Assembly: GCF_900108065.1 (NCBI RefSeq) | Contig: NZ_FNVQ01000004.1 | Coordinates: 62,001 to 126,000 of the forward strand | Source: Marinobacterium lutimaris | GTDB taxonomy: Bacteria; Pseudomonadota; Gammaproteobacteria; Pseudomonadales; Balneatricaceae | Direction: 5' to 3' | Length of the DNA stretch: 64,000 bases | Shown here: positions 19,954-28,920 of the stretch, one piece after another | How the letters are laid out: every line of letters begins with the position of its first letter | Numbering within the stretch: position 1 is the stretch's first letter | Made by a program: the position numbers and the translations under genes | Notes under the pieces: generated by a model | Databases searched by the model: none | Told to the model about the DNA's origin: nothing | What the model saw: only the letters and a program-made list of their open reading frames with translations

Positions 19954-20592
19954 ATGACCTTACCCGCTATGATTGAGATCCCCGCCCAGGGCAACGCCGA
20001 GTACCTGTTCATCCTCGCCCACGGCGTAGGCGCCAACAAAGAGAACCTGGAACCACTGGGGCAGGCACTGAATGCCGCGTTCCCCAGCGCTGTCTGTGCC
20101 GTAATGGACGGCTTTGAACCCTTCGATGGTGGTTTTGGCGGTCGCCAGTGGTTCTCCCTGGCCAACATGAGCGCGGACGAGCGCCCCGCTCGCGTCGCCA
20201 AGGTACTGCCTGCTTTTATAGAGATGGTGGAGACCCTGCAGCAGCGCTACGGCATCGACAGCGCCCACACCGTGTTGGTCGGCTTCTCCCAGGGCACGAT
20301 CATGTCGCTGGAAGCGATCAAGGCAAAAGATGGCCTGGCCGGCCAGGTACTCGGCTTTTCCGGCCGCTACGCCAGCCTGCCGGACCATGCGCCGCAGAAA
20401 ACCGTCATTCACCTGCTACACGGTGAAGCGGACCAGGTGATTTCCGTAGACTTCGCCCACGAAGCCTGCGAAACCCTGGAAAACCTCGGCGCCACCGTGA
20501 CGCTGGATACCCAGAGAGGCGTTGGCCATGAGATCAGTCAGCTACTGCTGGAAACCGCTGTTCAGCGGTTGGGGGAAACTCTGGAGGCGTGA
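19954..20592 (+). CDS. ypfH: Alpha/beta-hydrolase esterase, YpfH-like
   Basis: The 212-residue cytoplasmic protein belongs to the phospholipase/carboxylesterase family. The nucleophile elbow GFSQG, the acid in HGEADQVI and the histidine in GVGHEI give a full catalytic triad in the expected order, and the N-terminal ILAHGVGANKENL forms the oxyanion loop. Length and motifs match E. coli YpfH, an esterase of broad in vitro activity. It stands alone: the 3' side holds an 8-bp tandem array beginning 20 bp after the stop and a structured dispersed repeat. Confidence 0.85.
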   Translation: MTLPAMIEIPAQGNAEYLFILAHGVGANKENLEPLGQALNAAFPSAVCAVMDGFEPFDGGFGGRQWFSLANMSADERPARVAKVLPAFIEMVETLQQRYGIDSAHTVLVGFSQGTIMSLEAIKAKDGLAGQVLGFSGRYASLPDHAPQKTVIHLLHGEADQVISVDFAHEACETLENLGATVTLDTQRGVGHEISQLLLETAVQRLGETLEA

Positions 20593-20611
20593 GCCGTTAG
20601 TGAAAACTCGC

Positions 20612-20675
20612 GCTTTCAGGCTTTCAGGCTTTCAGGCTTTCAGGCTTTCAGGCTTTCAGGCTTTCAGGCTTTCAG
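20612..20675. repeat. Tandem array: eight perfect copies of GCTTTCAG
   Basis: Eight uninterrupted identical 8-bp units run from 20612 to 20675, followed by a partial GC. The array lies just downstream of the ypfH-like gene. Perfect identity suggests recent slipped-strand expansion and a probable length polymorphism between strains. CTTTCAG also occurs in the stem arm CTCTTTCAG of the dispersed repeat that starts 45 bp further on. Confidence 0.95.
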
Positions 20676-20719
20676 GCGCAAACCTCAAACAGAGCGAGGT
20701 TCAGTACAACCCGTCTTAA

Positions 20720-20948
20720 CGCAGCAGGAATCCCCTTCAGCGCAGCCGAGCATCGCAGACTGAAAGAGAAACAAGGGAAGGGCTGTTTGAGGCGAAGCCG
20801 ACTGATTCTGAAAAAGTAAGCCCTTCCCGCTCTTTCAGGCGAGAAGCACAGGGTAATCGGCGCAGCCGATCAAGCTGTCGGGGCGGCTTAGGATTATCAA
20901 GGATCTTGGCCGTCCAAGATCCTTGATTCGCCAGCAGGCGAAACCTGC
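20720..20948. repeat. Structured dispersed repeat, copy 1 (229 bp)
   Basis: This intergenic element is closely similar to 61187-61403. It contains a long imperfect stem (CTGAAAGAG 20760-20768 with CTCTTTCAG 20830-20838; GGGAAGGG 20775-20782 with CCCTTCCC 20821-20828), a hairpin ATCGGC-gca-GCCGAT (20856-20870), a 14-bp perfect hairpin with loop CCGT (20896-20927), and a 3' end with overlapping hairpins CGCC-agca-GGCG and GCAGG-cgaaa-CCTGC. It occupies a tail-to-tail gene gap (ypfH-like stop at 20592, next stop at 21017). With the 8-bp array it accounts for most of the 424-bp gap; 20949-21016 shows nothing recognisable. Confidence 0.85.
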
Positions 20949-21016
20949 CTCGAAAAATAACTAATTTCTGGCCGCTGCCACCAACTTCTGGCTTTTAGCC
21001 AAGTAAATAGTTGCGA

Positions 21017-21601
21017 CTATTGCAGCCCCTCTTCGGTAAACACCGTATCCAGCGTCCCGATATAGGGTTTGACCGCCGCTCGGTCAGCCTCGGGCACCGC
21101 TGCCAGCGCCTTGGCGATCAGCAGCGCCTGCTTCAGCTGGGCGCGCTGCTTTTCCGGCAGTGCCATCAGCAGCATATCCTGCTCGGGACCGCTCTGCGCT
21201 GCCATCGCGAGGATCTGCGGGCTTTCTGCCGCTACCTTCACCGCGCCATAGGCCAGCACTACCTGATCACCGGTCTGCGCCCAGGATTCGGGGCTGGTAA
21301 AGCCATTCTTCACAACGCTGCTTTCAAGCTTGCTGTAATAAGCGGGCTCATCGCGCTTCAGTGCCGACACCGCGCGCTGATGCGGATCGAAACTCTGGCC
21401 TTCCCGCGGCATGATCTGACCGGCCAGAAACGCCTCTTTACCCTCGGCCTTCAACTCTTTACCCAGCACTCGCACCTCGTCGAGGCTGGCGATATAAGCC
21501 TGGATACGCACAGGTTCCAGTTCCGCCATCGCCAGGCTCGATGCCAGCATCAGCAGCAGCGCGGTCAGCGCCTGGTTCAGTGTTTTGCTTAACGTCTGCA
21601 T
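21017..21601 (-). CDS. Periplasmic protein of unknown function
   Basis: The 194-residue protein starts at ATG 21599-21601 and has a signal peptide (TLNQALTALLLMLASSLAMA) with cleavage near residue 27. The mature part is alpha-helical, A/L/E/Q-rich, without cysteine or obvious catalytic motif. I do not recognise a family. It stands alone between the dispersed repeat and the cyo operon. The upstream frame to 21700 lacks features and is excluded. Confidence 0.65.
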   Translation of the reverse strand: MQTLSKTLNQALTALLLMLASSLAMAELEPVRIQAYIASLDEVRVLGKELKAEGKEAFLAGQIMPREGQSFDPHQRAVSALKRDEPAYYSKLESSVVKNGFTSPESWAQTGDQVVLAYGAVKVAAESPQILAMAAQSGPEQDMLLMALPEKQRAQLKQALLIAKALAAVPEADRAAVKPYIGTLDTVFTEEGLQ

Positions 21602-21798
21602 GAATTCAATCCTTTGCCTTGAGGCGAAACCGGTTATGGAAAAGCTAATCTGATGGGCGCCGGGCCATTTTAATGCAAGGCTTGGCAATAGCACTCTCAT
21701 CTATATAGCCGCGAACGAGCTGCGCTCTGCAGTGAGCGGTACAGTTTTTTCACAGCTTATATAAGACAGCAGCATCTGAATTCCATTCCTCCAGACGC

Positions 21799-21821
21799 AA
21801 AAAACCGGCCCGAGGGCCGGT
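21799..21821 (-). terminator. Rho-independent terminator of cyoABCDE
   Basis: Arms ACCGGCCC and GGGCCGGT form an 8-bp GC-rich stem with a 2-base loop. On the minus strand it is followed by a run of six T. It lies about 83 bp beyond the cyoE stop. The rest of the 302-bp gap 21602-21903 holds no recognisable gene. Confidence 0.85.
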
Positions 21822-21903
21822 GAAAAAAAGGGTTTCGGAAAAGCTGAAAGCCGGTCTAAGAGCCTGACATGAACTTGCCCGCCAACGCTTTTCCGAATCC
21901 CCG

Positions 21904-22791
21904 TCACAGCATGGCGAGCGACGTAACCGGCTGGTGCACGTCCACGGCCATGGCAATACTTAACGCGGTGATGGTCACGATGGAAAACGCAAACACCTGC
22001 CGCGCCCAGCGTGTCTCATCGATGCCGACGCGATAGCCCCGCAGCGCCAGCACCAGCCACCAGATACTGGTGACCGCTGCAACCGCCAGGTAGGCAACGC
22101 CGACATGACCGCCGATAACCAGCGCCAGCGCCGCCGGCAGGAAAGCCAGGATATACAGCGCGATATGGCGTTTGGTCTTCATCACACCGCTAACCACCGG
22201 CAGTACCGGAATACCGGCCGCTTCGTAGTCACGGTAGCGATAAATGGCGATCGCATAGGAGTGCGGCATCTGCCAGAGGCAGAACATCAGCAGCAGAATC
22301 CCTGCCTGGGCATCGAACTGACCGCTGACGGCGCAGTAACCCACCACCGGCGGTACCGCACCGGACAGACTACCGACCAGCGTTCCGTAGACCGACTTAC
22401 GCTTCATCCACAGGCTGTAAACGCCGACGTAGATGACATAGCCAAAGGCGGCAAAGAACACGGTGATGGCATTGGTCTGCCAGGCCAGCAGCGAGAAGCC
22501 CGCCACACCGAGCACAAAACCATGCGCCAGCGCCGCCTTCACCGAGATCTCCCCGGTGACGGTGACGCGGTTGCGGGTGCGCTCCATGCGGCGATCGATA
22601 TCCCTGTCGATGCAGTTATTCACCGCACAGCCGGAGGCAACCACCAGCGATATTCCGAGTACGGTTATCGCCAGCAGCAGCCAGTCGACCTGGCCCTGGG
22701 ACGCCAGCAGGAAACCCCCGCCGGTCGCCACCAGGTTGCCGAAGATAATCCCCGGCTTGGCCACGAGTAGGTAACGTTTAAGCTTCAGCAT
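21904..22791 (-). CDS. cyoE: Protoheme IX farnesyltransferase (heme O synthase)
   Basis: The 295-residue UbiA-family enzyme adds a farnesyl group to heme B to make heme O for the bo3 oxidase. The prenyl-diphosphate motif appears as [18 protein letters not shown] at about residues 58-75, and the second aspartate-type loop is in [15 protein letters not shown]. About eight membrane helices are visible. It is the last gene of cyoABCDE, 7 bp after cyoD, and is followed by a strong terminator. Confidence 0.97.
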   Translation of the reverse strand: MLKLKRYLLVAKPGIIFGNLVATGGGFLLASQGQVDWLLLAITVLGISLVVASGCAVNNCIDRDIDRRMERTRNRVTVTGEISVKAALAHGFVLGVAGFSLLAWQTNAITVFFAAFGYVIYVGVYSLWMKRKSVYGTLVGSLSGAVPPVVGYCAVSGQFDAQAGILLLMFCLWQMPHSYAIAIYRYRDYEAAGIPVLPVVSGVMKTKRHIALYILAFLPAALALVIGGHVGVAYLAVAAVTSIWWLVLALRGYRVGIDETRWARQVFAFSIVTITALSIAMAVDVHQPVTSLAML

Positions 22792-22798
22792 AAAATGC

Positions 22799-23122
22799 TC
22801 ACATCATCATCGCGTTGGATTCGTAGATGATCCACAGCGAGAGTCCAACCACCAGCACGATAATCAGCGCACTGAACAGGAAAGCCAGGGTGTTCGGCTT
22901 GCCTTCGTGCGTGAAGTCCAGATGCAGGAAGTACTTCAGGTGGACGATGATCTGAACCACAGCCAGGATGCTGATGGTCCAGAATTTCACGCTGGTCGAA
23001 AAATCACCTTCCATCACCATCCAGAACGGGATCACCGTCAGGATGATCGACAGTACGAAGCCTGTCAGGTAGCCCTTCACCGTACCGTGGTAAGAGCTGT
23101 GAGAGTCATGTGAATGTGCCAT
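22799..23122 (-). CDS. cyoD: Cytochrome bo3 ubiquinol oxidase subunit IV
   Basis: The 107-residue protein has three membrane helices after a histidine/serine-rich N-terminus ([19 protein letters not shown]). The segment [14 protein letters not shown] is typical of CyoD. It stabilises the oxidase complex during assembly. Its start overlaps the cyoC stop region, and cyoE follows after 7 bp. Confidence 0.95.
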   Translation of the reverse strand: MAHSHDSHSSYHGTVKGYLTGFVLSIILTVIPFWMVMEGDFSTSVKFWTISILAVVQIIVHLKYFLHLDFTHEGKPNTLAFLFSALIIVLVVGLSLWIIYESNAMMM

Positions 23123-23739
23123 TACAGAGCCCCCATCAGGTAAACGGTGGTGAATACGCAGATCCAGACTACGTCCAGGAAGTGCCAGAACATGCTCAGG
23201 CAGCCCAGGCGGGTCAGGGTTTTACCACCCAGACCACGCTTGGAGACTTCGATCATCATCACGATCATCCACAGCAGACCTGCAGTGACGTGCAGACCGT
23301 GCATGCCGACCAGCGAGAAGAACGCAGTCAGGAATGCGCTGCGCTGCGGGCCTGCGCCTTCAGCGATCAGGTGATGGAACTCGTTGACTTCCATACCGAT
23401 GAACACGAGACCACAGACGAAGGTCACCGCCAGCCAGAACAGCGCGCCGCCCTTACGACCGGCGTGCGCCGAGATCATCGCGAAACCGTAGGTGATACTG
23501 GAAACCAGCAGCGCGGCGGTTTCGATCGCCACGTAGTCAAGCTCAAACAGATCCTTCGGCCCCGGACCACCGTCGGTGGCGAAGTAGAGCACGCCCCAGG
23601 TAGCGAAGACGGACGCGAACAGCAGGCAGTCCGTCATCAGGTAGAGCCAGAACCCGAACAGAGTATTCTCGCCCGGATCGTGGTGCTCCTCTTCGGGCAC
23701 CGGATACGCGTTTGCGGGATAAGTTACTTGTGTCGTCAT
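23122..23739 (-). CDS. cyoC: Cytochrome bo3 ubiquinol oxidase subunit III
   Basis: The 205-residue subunit III has five membrane helices. Family markers are FGFWLYLMTDCLLFASVFATW near the start, and FHHLIAEG and GMHGLHVTAGLLWM later. It belongs to the heme-copper oxidase subunit III family and carries no redox centre. It is placed between cyoB and cyoD, with 3 bp to cyoB. Confidence 0.96.
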   Translation of the reverse strand: MTTQVTYPANAYPVPEEEHHDPGENTLFGFWLYLMTDCLLFASVFATWGVLYFATDGGPGPKDLFELDYVAIETAALLVSSITYGFAMISAHAGRKGGALFWLAVTFVCGLVFIGMEVNEFHHLIAEGAGPQRSAFLTAFFSLVGMHGLHVTAGLLWMIVMMIEVSKRGLGGKTLTRLGCLSMFWHFLDVVWICVFTTVYLMGAL

Positions 23740-23742
23740 GAT

Positions 23743-25719
23743 TTATACCTGCTCCGCCACTTTAGCGCCGGCTGCACTGCCTTCGATCCGCTCGATCTCG
23801 TCCGGCTGGACGTAGTAATCGACGTCGTTATCGTAGGCGCGTACCAGCAGAGTGACGATGGTTGCCACGAAGCTCGCCCCAGCCAGCCACCAGATATGCC
23901 AGATCAGTGCAAAGCCCATCACGGTCAGGAAGCCCGCCATCAGGATGCCTGCAGAGGTGTTGCGCGGCATGTGGATCGGCGCAAACTTCTCGGGACGCCA
24001 ACCGGCATAACCCTTCTCTTTAGCCGTGGTGTAGGCATCGATGCCTTCAACGATCGGCGTAGAAGCGAAGTTGTAGAACGGCGGCGGTGAAGTGGTGGAC
24101 CACTCCAGAGTGTGGCCATTCCAGGGATCACCTTCAGCCTTGTTCTGCTCGCGATCACGGATGCTGACGAACAGCTGTACCAGCTGGCAGACAACACCGA
24201 TCAGGATCAGGCCCGCACCGAAGGCAGCCAGGTAGAGCCAGGGCTCCCACAGCGGGTTGTCGGTGTGGTTCAGACGACGGGTCATACCCATGAAGCCGAG
24301 CACGTACAGCGGCATGAAGGCCACGTAGAAACCGATCTGCCAGAACCAGAACGCTGCTTTACCCAGACGCTCGTTCATGTGGAAACCGGTCGCTTTCGGG
24401 AACCAGAACGCAATACCGGCCAGGTAACCGAACACCGCACCACCGATGATGGTGTTGTGGAAGTGCGCGATCAGGAACAGGCTGTTATGCAGCACAAAGT
24501 CCGCGCCCGGTACCGCCAGCAGAACGCCGGTCATACCACCAATGGTGAAGGTCACCATGAAGCCCAGGGTCCAGAGCACCGGCACGGCGAAACGCAGACG
24601 GCCGCGGTAGATGGTGAACAGCCAGTTGAACAGCTTCACACCGGTCGGTATGGAGATGATCATGGTCGCCACACCGAAGAAGGCGTTGACGTTGGCGCTG
24701 GAACCCATGGTGAAGAAGTGGTGCAGCCAGACAATGAAGCCCAGGATAGAGATCGCACCGCTCGCCCATACCATGGACTTGTAGCCGAACAGACGCTTGC
24801 CGGTGAAGGTGGAGATCACCTCGGAGAAGATACCGAACGCCGGCAGAATCAGGATGTATACCTCGGGGTGACCCCAAGCCCAGAACAGGTTGATATACAT
24901 CATCGCGTTACCACCACCTTCGTTAGTGAAGAAGTGGAAGTCCAGGTAACGGTCCAGAGTCAGCATGCCGAGTACGGCAGTCAGGATCGGGAAGGATGCA
25001 ACGATCAGGATGTTGGCCCAGGTGCAGGTCCAGGTGAAGATCGGCATATCCATCAGTTTCATGCCCGGTGCGCGCATCTTGAACACGGTCACCAGGAAGT
25101 TGACGCCGGTCAGCAGCGTCCCGAGCCCCGATATCTGTAGTGCCCAGATGTAGTAATCCACACCTACGCCGGGACTGTACGAGAGCCCGGACAGCGGCGG
25201 GTAAGCCACCCAACCGGTCTTGGCGAACTCGCCCACACCCAGTGACAGGTTGATCAGCACCGCACCACCAACAGAGAGCCAGAAGCTCAGGTTGTTGAGG
25301 AACGGGAAGGCCACGTCGCGAGCACCGATCTGCAGCGGCAGAACGATGTTCATCAGACCAATCATCATTGGCATCGCCATGAAGATGATCATGATCACAC
25401 CGTGAGCGGTGAAGATCTGGTCATAGTGTTCCGGCGGCAGATAGCCTTCGGAGCCACCGGTGGCGACGGCCAGCTGCGTACGCATCATCACCGCATCGGC
25501 GAAGCCACGGATCAGCATCACCAGCGCCAGGATGATGTACATGATACCCAGACGTTTGTGGTCGACAGAGGTCAGCCATTCGCGCCAGAGGTAACCCCAT
25601 TTACCCATTTTGGTAACGGACGCCGCCACAAACAGGCCAACAAGGCCTACTACCGCGAGCGTGATAACGATAATCGGCTCATGGTAGGGAATGGCGTCCA
25701 GAGTGAGTTTTCCGAACAT
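23743..25719 (-). CDS. cyoB: Cytochrome bo3 ubiquinol oxidase subunit I
   Basis: This 658-residue catalytic subunit binds low-spin heme b, high-spin heme o3 and CuB. Visible markers are [19 protein letters not shown] (a heme-ligand histidine), [17 protein letters not shown] (CuB histidine and the cross-linked tyrosine), WLHHFFTMG (two CuB histidines) and the heme-ligand helix [17 protein letters not shown]. It reduces oxygen with electrons from ubiquinol and pumps protons. Length matches E. coli CyoB (663 residues). Confidence 0.98.
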   Translation of the reverse strand: MFGKLTLDAIPYHEPIIVITLAVVGLVGLFVAASVTKMGKWGYLWREWLTSVDHKRLGIMYIILALVMLIRGFADAVMMRTQLAVATGGSEGYLPPEHYDQIFTAHGVIMIIFMAMPMMIGLMNIVLPLQIGARDVAFPFLNNLSFWLSVGGAVLINLSLGVGEFAKTGWVAYPPLSGLSYSPGVGVDYYIWALQISGLGTLLTGVNFLVTVFKMRAPGMKLMDMPIFTWTCTWANILIVASFPILTAVLGMLTLDRYLDFHFFTNEGGGNAMMYINLFWAWGHPEVYILILPAFGIFSEVISTFTGKRLFGYKSMVWASGAISILGFIVWLHHFFTMGSSANVNAFFGVATMIISIPTGVKLFNWLFTIYRGRLRFAVPVLWTLGFMVTFTIGGMTGVLLAVPGADFVLHNSLFLIAHFHNTIIGGAVFGYLAGIAFWFPKATGFHMNERLGKAAFWFWQIGFYVAFMPLYVLGFMGMTRRLNHTDNPLWEPWLYLAAFGAGLILIGVVCQLVQLFVSIRDREQNKAEGDPWNGHTLEWSTTSPPPFYNFASTPIVEGIDAYTTAKEKGYAGWRPEKFAPIHMPRNTSAGILMAGFLTVMGFALIWHIWWLAGASFVATIVTLLVRAYDNDVDYYVQPDEIERIEGSAAGAKVAEQV

Positions 25720-25725
25720 ATTTTC

Positions 25726-26688
25726 TTACTCCTGCGCCAGATGCTGTTTGTCAGCGTCCGCGCTTTCCTGGCCATGCATGCTGGCCTCTTCATGCATTTC
25801 CATGCCGTGCATGCCCTCTTCTCCCTCGGAAGGCATCGTCATGTACTGCTGCAGAATGGTGGTAAAGAGGCCCGGCTCCACATCGGAGAAGGTCTCTACC
25901 GGGTGGTTGATAGAACGCTCGGCCAGCTGCTCGTAACGCGCCTGGTTCAGCGGCTCGCTACCTGCACGTACCTGTTCAACCCAGGCGTCAAAGTCCGCTT
26001 CGCTTGCCAGCGCATCGGTCTTGAAGTTCATGCCGGTAAAGCCGCCGCCACTGTAGTTGGCGGAGAAACCGTCATAGGTACCGGGTTCATCGGCGATCAG
26101 GTGAAGCTTGGTTTCCATGCCGGCCATGGAGTAGATCTGGCTACCGAGCTGCGGGATGAAGAATGAGTTCATCACGGAGTCGGAAGTGATCTTGAAGGCC
26201 ACTTGACGATGAGCAGGAATCACCAGCTTGTTGACGGTGGCGATATGCTGTTCCGGGTAGATGAAGAGCCATTTCCAGTCCAGTGACACCACTTCCACGG
26301 TCAGCGGATCCTCTTCACCGGCAACGCCTTTCAGCGGCTGGTAAGGATCAAGCTCGTGGGTACTGCGCCAGGTCAGGGTGCCAAGCACGATAATGATCAG
26401 GCAGGGAACCAACCAGACCACTAGTTCGATCTTGGTGGAATGCGCCCATTTAGGCGTGTATGTAGCTTTGGTGTTGCTGGCACGATATTTCCAGGCAAAC
26501 ACCAGTGTCAGGACAATAACGGGGATAACGACGATCAGCATCAGCAGGGTAGCTGTGATAATCAGCGATTTAACATCCGCCGCGACCTGTCCCTTGGGAT
26601 CAAGAACACCGTCCTTGCAACCGGCCATAACGACCGTCAGCAACAGCAATATCCCGCCCCGGACAAGAGAGGAGGCTCTGTCTTTCAT
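25726..26688 (-). CDS. cyoA: Cytochrome bo3 ubiquinol oxidase subunit II
   Basis: The 320-residue lipoprotein has the lipobox VVMAGC, two membrane helices and a periplasmic cupredoxin-like domain that lacks the CuA ligands, as expected for quinol oxidases. Markers are SLDWKWLFIYPEQHIATVN and SFFIPQLGSQIYSMAGM. The C-terminal tail is unusually rich in H, M and E (MTMPSEGEEGMHGMEMHEEASMHG), which might bind metal. It is the first gene of the cyo operon; the 614-bp upstream gap probably holds its promoter. Confidence 0.96.
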   Translation of the reverse strand: MKDRASSLVRGGILLLLTVVMAGCKDGVLDPKGQVAADVKSLIITATLLMLIVVIPVIVLTLVFAWKYRASNTKATYTPKWAHSTKIELVVWLVPCLIIIVLGTLTWRSTHELDPYQPLKGVAGEEDPLTVEVVSLDWKWLFIYPEQHIATVNKLVIPAHRQVAFKITSDSVMNSFFIPQLGSQIYSMAGMETKLHLIADEPGTYDGFSANYSGGGFTGMNFKTDALASEADFDAWVEQVRAGSEPLNQARYEQLAERSINHPVETFSDVEPGLFTTILQQYMTMPSEGEEGMHGMEMHEEASMHGQESADADKQHLAQE

Positions 26689-26723
26689 CTTACAACCTTC
26701 GGTATGAAAGTGGCTAAGTGGGT

Positions 26724-26798
26724 CGCGGGACGTTCAACGCGGCCCTGGGATACCGAGTGGAACCAAGGCATTGCTGGAGACACGTTGAACGACTCGCG
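26724..26798. repeat. Inverted repeat in the cyo upstream region
   Basis: CGCGGGACGTTCAACG (26724-26739) and CGTTGAACGACTCGCG (26783-26798) can pair over 13 of 16 positions across a 43-base loop. It is within the 614-bp gap between cyoA and gabD and could fold in a long cyo leader. Apart from this, an FNR-like box at 26971, a TACAGCTGTA dyad near 27170 and the gabD terminator, I see no genes in 26689-27302. Confidence 0.4.
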
Positions 26799-26970
26799 AA
26801 GGGTCATGGAACGACCGCGCTGTGAAATGAAACATTGCCAACGGATTCCCCGGTCCCTGGGTTAAGCACCTGATCGAAGCCGATACGCGGAACGGGGAGA
26901 TGAAGTTTCCCGCGGGAACGGCCTCACAGAGACACTCTTGGCGATAAGATGAAATCCGAAGTTGTGAACA

Positions 26971-26984
26971 ATGATTCAGATCAA
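26971..26984. promoter_or_regulatory. FNR/ANR-type box upstream of cyoA
   Basis: ATGATTCAGATCAA matches TTGAT-N4-ATCAA at nine of ten positions. It is about 283 bp upstream of cyoA. A weak minus-strand -10-like TCTTAT lies at 26949-26944. Control of cyo by ANR is known in pseudomonads, so the site is plausible, but position relative to the true start of transcription is unknown. Confidence 0.4.
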
Positions 26985-27248
26985 CAGCGCGTGCAATCTA
27001 ACGCCGAAGGCCTCTTGACCTCAAAGGAACGGACCATTGCAAAAAACAACCTAATAAGACCTTAGTCGAACTGCGTTATTACAAATCAATGACTTAAAGC
27101 AGTACGACCAAAATTCATACAGATGACTAACAGACAATCCCAAAAATGGAACAATTACAGATCTGGCTTTACAGCTGTATAAGCGGCGAACAAAGACCAC
27201 AAGCATACTGTTCCATTAGAGCTGCTTTTCAGAGGGTCCAGACAAAGA

Positions 27249-27275
27249 AAAACCCGGCTGTTTGGGCCGGGTTTT
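27249..27275 (-). terminator. Rho-independent terminator of gabD
   Basis: Arms AAAACCCGGC and GCCGGGTTTT form a 10-bp stem around a 7-base loop. On the minus strand a T-rich tract follows. It lies 28 bp past the gabD stop codon. Confidence 0.85.
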
Positions 27276-27302
27276 CGATCATTTAATCAACACCTGGAGG
27301 GT

Positions 27303-28751
27303 TCAGATACCGCCCATGCAGAGGTATTTGATCTCCAGATAATCGTCGAGTCCATGCTTGGAACCTTCGCGGCCGAGACCCGACTCTTTGACGCCGCCAA
27401 AAGGCGCCACCTCGTTGGAGATAATGCCTTCGTTGATACCGACCATGCCGTATTCCAGCCCCTCACCGACGCGCCAGCAGCGGCCGATATCACGGGAATA
27501 GAAGTAAGCCGCCAGTCCGAACGGAGTGGCATTGGCGCGCTCGATCACATCCTCTTCATCGTCGAAGACAAACAGCGTAGAGATCGGACCAAACAGTTCC
27601 TGGTTAGCAATCGCCATCTGCTCGGTGACGCCGCTGAGCAGCGTCGGCTCATAGAACAGCTCGCCAGCCGCGGAACGCTTACCGCCGAGCACCAGCTCCG
27701 CGCCCTCACCTACCGCGTCTTTGACCACCTGATCGACGCGATCGATCGCTTTCTTGTTGATCAGCGGGCCGATTTCAACGCCATCCTGGTCACCAGCGCC
27801 CACCTTCAGTTCGCTGACCGCCGCCTTGAACTTCTCAACGAAGGGGCCGACCACCGAGCGCTGCACGTAAACACGGTTGGTGCAGACACAGGTCTGACCG
27901 GCGTTGCGGTACTTGGAGATCAGCAGACCTTTGACCGCCGCATCCAGGTCCGCGTCTTCAAACACGATAAACGGCGCATTGCCGCCCAGCTCCAGAGAGA
28001 CCTTTTTCACCGTGTCCGCCGCCTGATGCAGGATATGCTTGCCTACCGGGGTAGAACCGGTGAAGGAGACCTTGCTCACCAACGGGTGAGAGGTCAGGGT
28101 ATCGCCCACGGCAATCGGGTCAGCCGTAGTGACAATGTTGATAACGCCCGCCGGGAAGCCGGCCTCTTCCGCCAGTGCCGCCAGTTCCAGTGCAGACAAC
28201 GGCGTATCTTCGGCGGGCTTGAGCACCACGGTGCAACCCGCGGCCAGGGCCGGTGCGATCTTGCGGGTAATCATCGCGAGCGGGAAGTTCCAGGGCGTAA
28301 TCGCCGCTACTACGCCAATCGGCTGACGGATGGTGACGATGCGCGAGGTCGGCGACGGTGACGGGATGTGCTCGCCATAGGCGCGCTTGCCCTCTTCCGC
28401 GAACCACTCGGCAAAGGAGGCGCCGTAGGCCACTTCGCCGCGGGCTTCGGCCAGCGGCTTGCCCTGCTCTGCGGTCATCAGTCGCGCCAGGCGCTCCTGA
28501 TTGTCCATGATCAGCTCATACCAACGACGCAGCATCTGGGCACGCGCTTTTGCGGTGGTCTTTTTCCAGCTGGCGAACGCCTTGTGCGCCGCTTCTACCG
28601 CAGCGCTGGCTTCCTCGGCGCTCATGTCCGGCACATCAGCCAGATGCTCACCGTTGGCAGGATTCAGGACCGCCAGGGTTTTACCGGAGGCGCTCGAGAC
28701 CCACTGTCCATCGACATAGGCCTGGGTCTTGGTAATCAGTGTGCTTGTCAT
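27303..28751 (-). CDS. gabD: Succinate-semialdehyde dehydrogenase
   Basis: The 482-residue aldehyde dehydrogenase oxidises succinate semialdehyde (and often glutarate semialdehyde) to the acid with NAD(P). The general base is Glu254 in SLELGGNAP and the nucleophile is Cys288 in NAGQTCVC, with a second cysteine at 290 as in E. coli GabD, where the pair forms a redox switch. It follows lhgO after 169 bp and so belongs to the glutarate/GABA catabolic group, but a separate promoter is possible because the gap contains a duplicated 14-bp motif. Confidence 0.94.
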   Translation of the reverse strand: MTSTLITKTQAYVDGQWVSSASGKTLAVLNPANGEHLADVPDMSAEEASAAVEAAHKAFASWKKTTAKARAQMLRRWYELIMDNQERLARLMTAEQGKPLAEARGEVAYGASFAEWFAEEGKRAYGEHIPSPSPTSRIVTIRQPIGVVAAITPWNFPLAMITRKIAPALAAGCTVVLKPAEDTPLSALELAALAEEAGFPAGVINIVTTADPIAVGDTLTSHPLVSKVSFTGSTPVGKHILHQAADTVKKVSLELGGNAPFIVFEDADLDAAVKGLLISKYRNAGQTCVCTNRVYVQRSVVGPFVEKFKAAVSELKVGAGDQDGVEIGPLINKKAIDRVDQVVKDAVGEGAELVLGGKRSAAGELFYEPTLLSGVTEQMAIANQELFGPISTLFVFDDEEDVIERANATPFGLAAYFYSRDIGRCWRVGEGLEYGMVGINEGIISNEVAPFGGVKESGLGREGSKHGLDDYLEIKYLCMGGI

Positions 28752-28842
28752 AGTCGTTTCCAGAACTCGTTGGGTGATGCTGGGATACTAACACCGGCAT
28801 TTAAGTGCCGGTTGATTGCCTGTAAACGTTCAGTTTCATCAC

Positions 28843-28870
28843 TCTCAAACAATCATTCTCAAACAATCAA
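28843..28870. repeat. Two tandem 14-bp motifs upstream of gabD
   Basis: TCTCAAACAATCAT (28843-28856) is directly followed by TCTCAAACAATCAA (28857-28870). The pair lies about 90-120 bp upstream of the gabD ATG and could be a regulator-binding direct repeat or a simple duplication. Confidence 0.6.
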
Positions 28871-28920
28871 TATCAGTGTGCCCTGTCCGACGCATCCCCC
28901 GCTATTCAGGCGCTGCGACC

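Noticed and set aside
20612-20675. CRISPR array
   Set aside because: Units are 8 bp with no spacers and no cas genes are near.
20522-20719. Short ORF coding FQAFRLSG-type peptide repeats
   Set aside because: It is only the translation of the 8-bp DNA array and overlaps the ypfH-like gene in another frame.
21701-21907. 68-codon minus-strand ORF downstream of cyoE
   Set aside because: It runs through the cyo terminator hairpin and has no ribosome site or similarity.
24112-25140. 342-codon open frame opposite cyoB
   Set aside because: It is rich in H, Q, E and D as expected for the antisense of a membrane protein and shows no motif.
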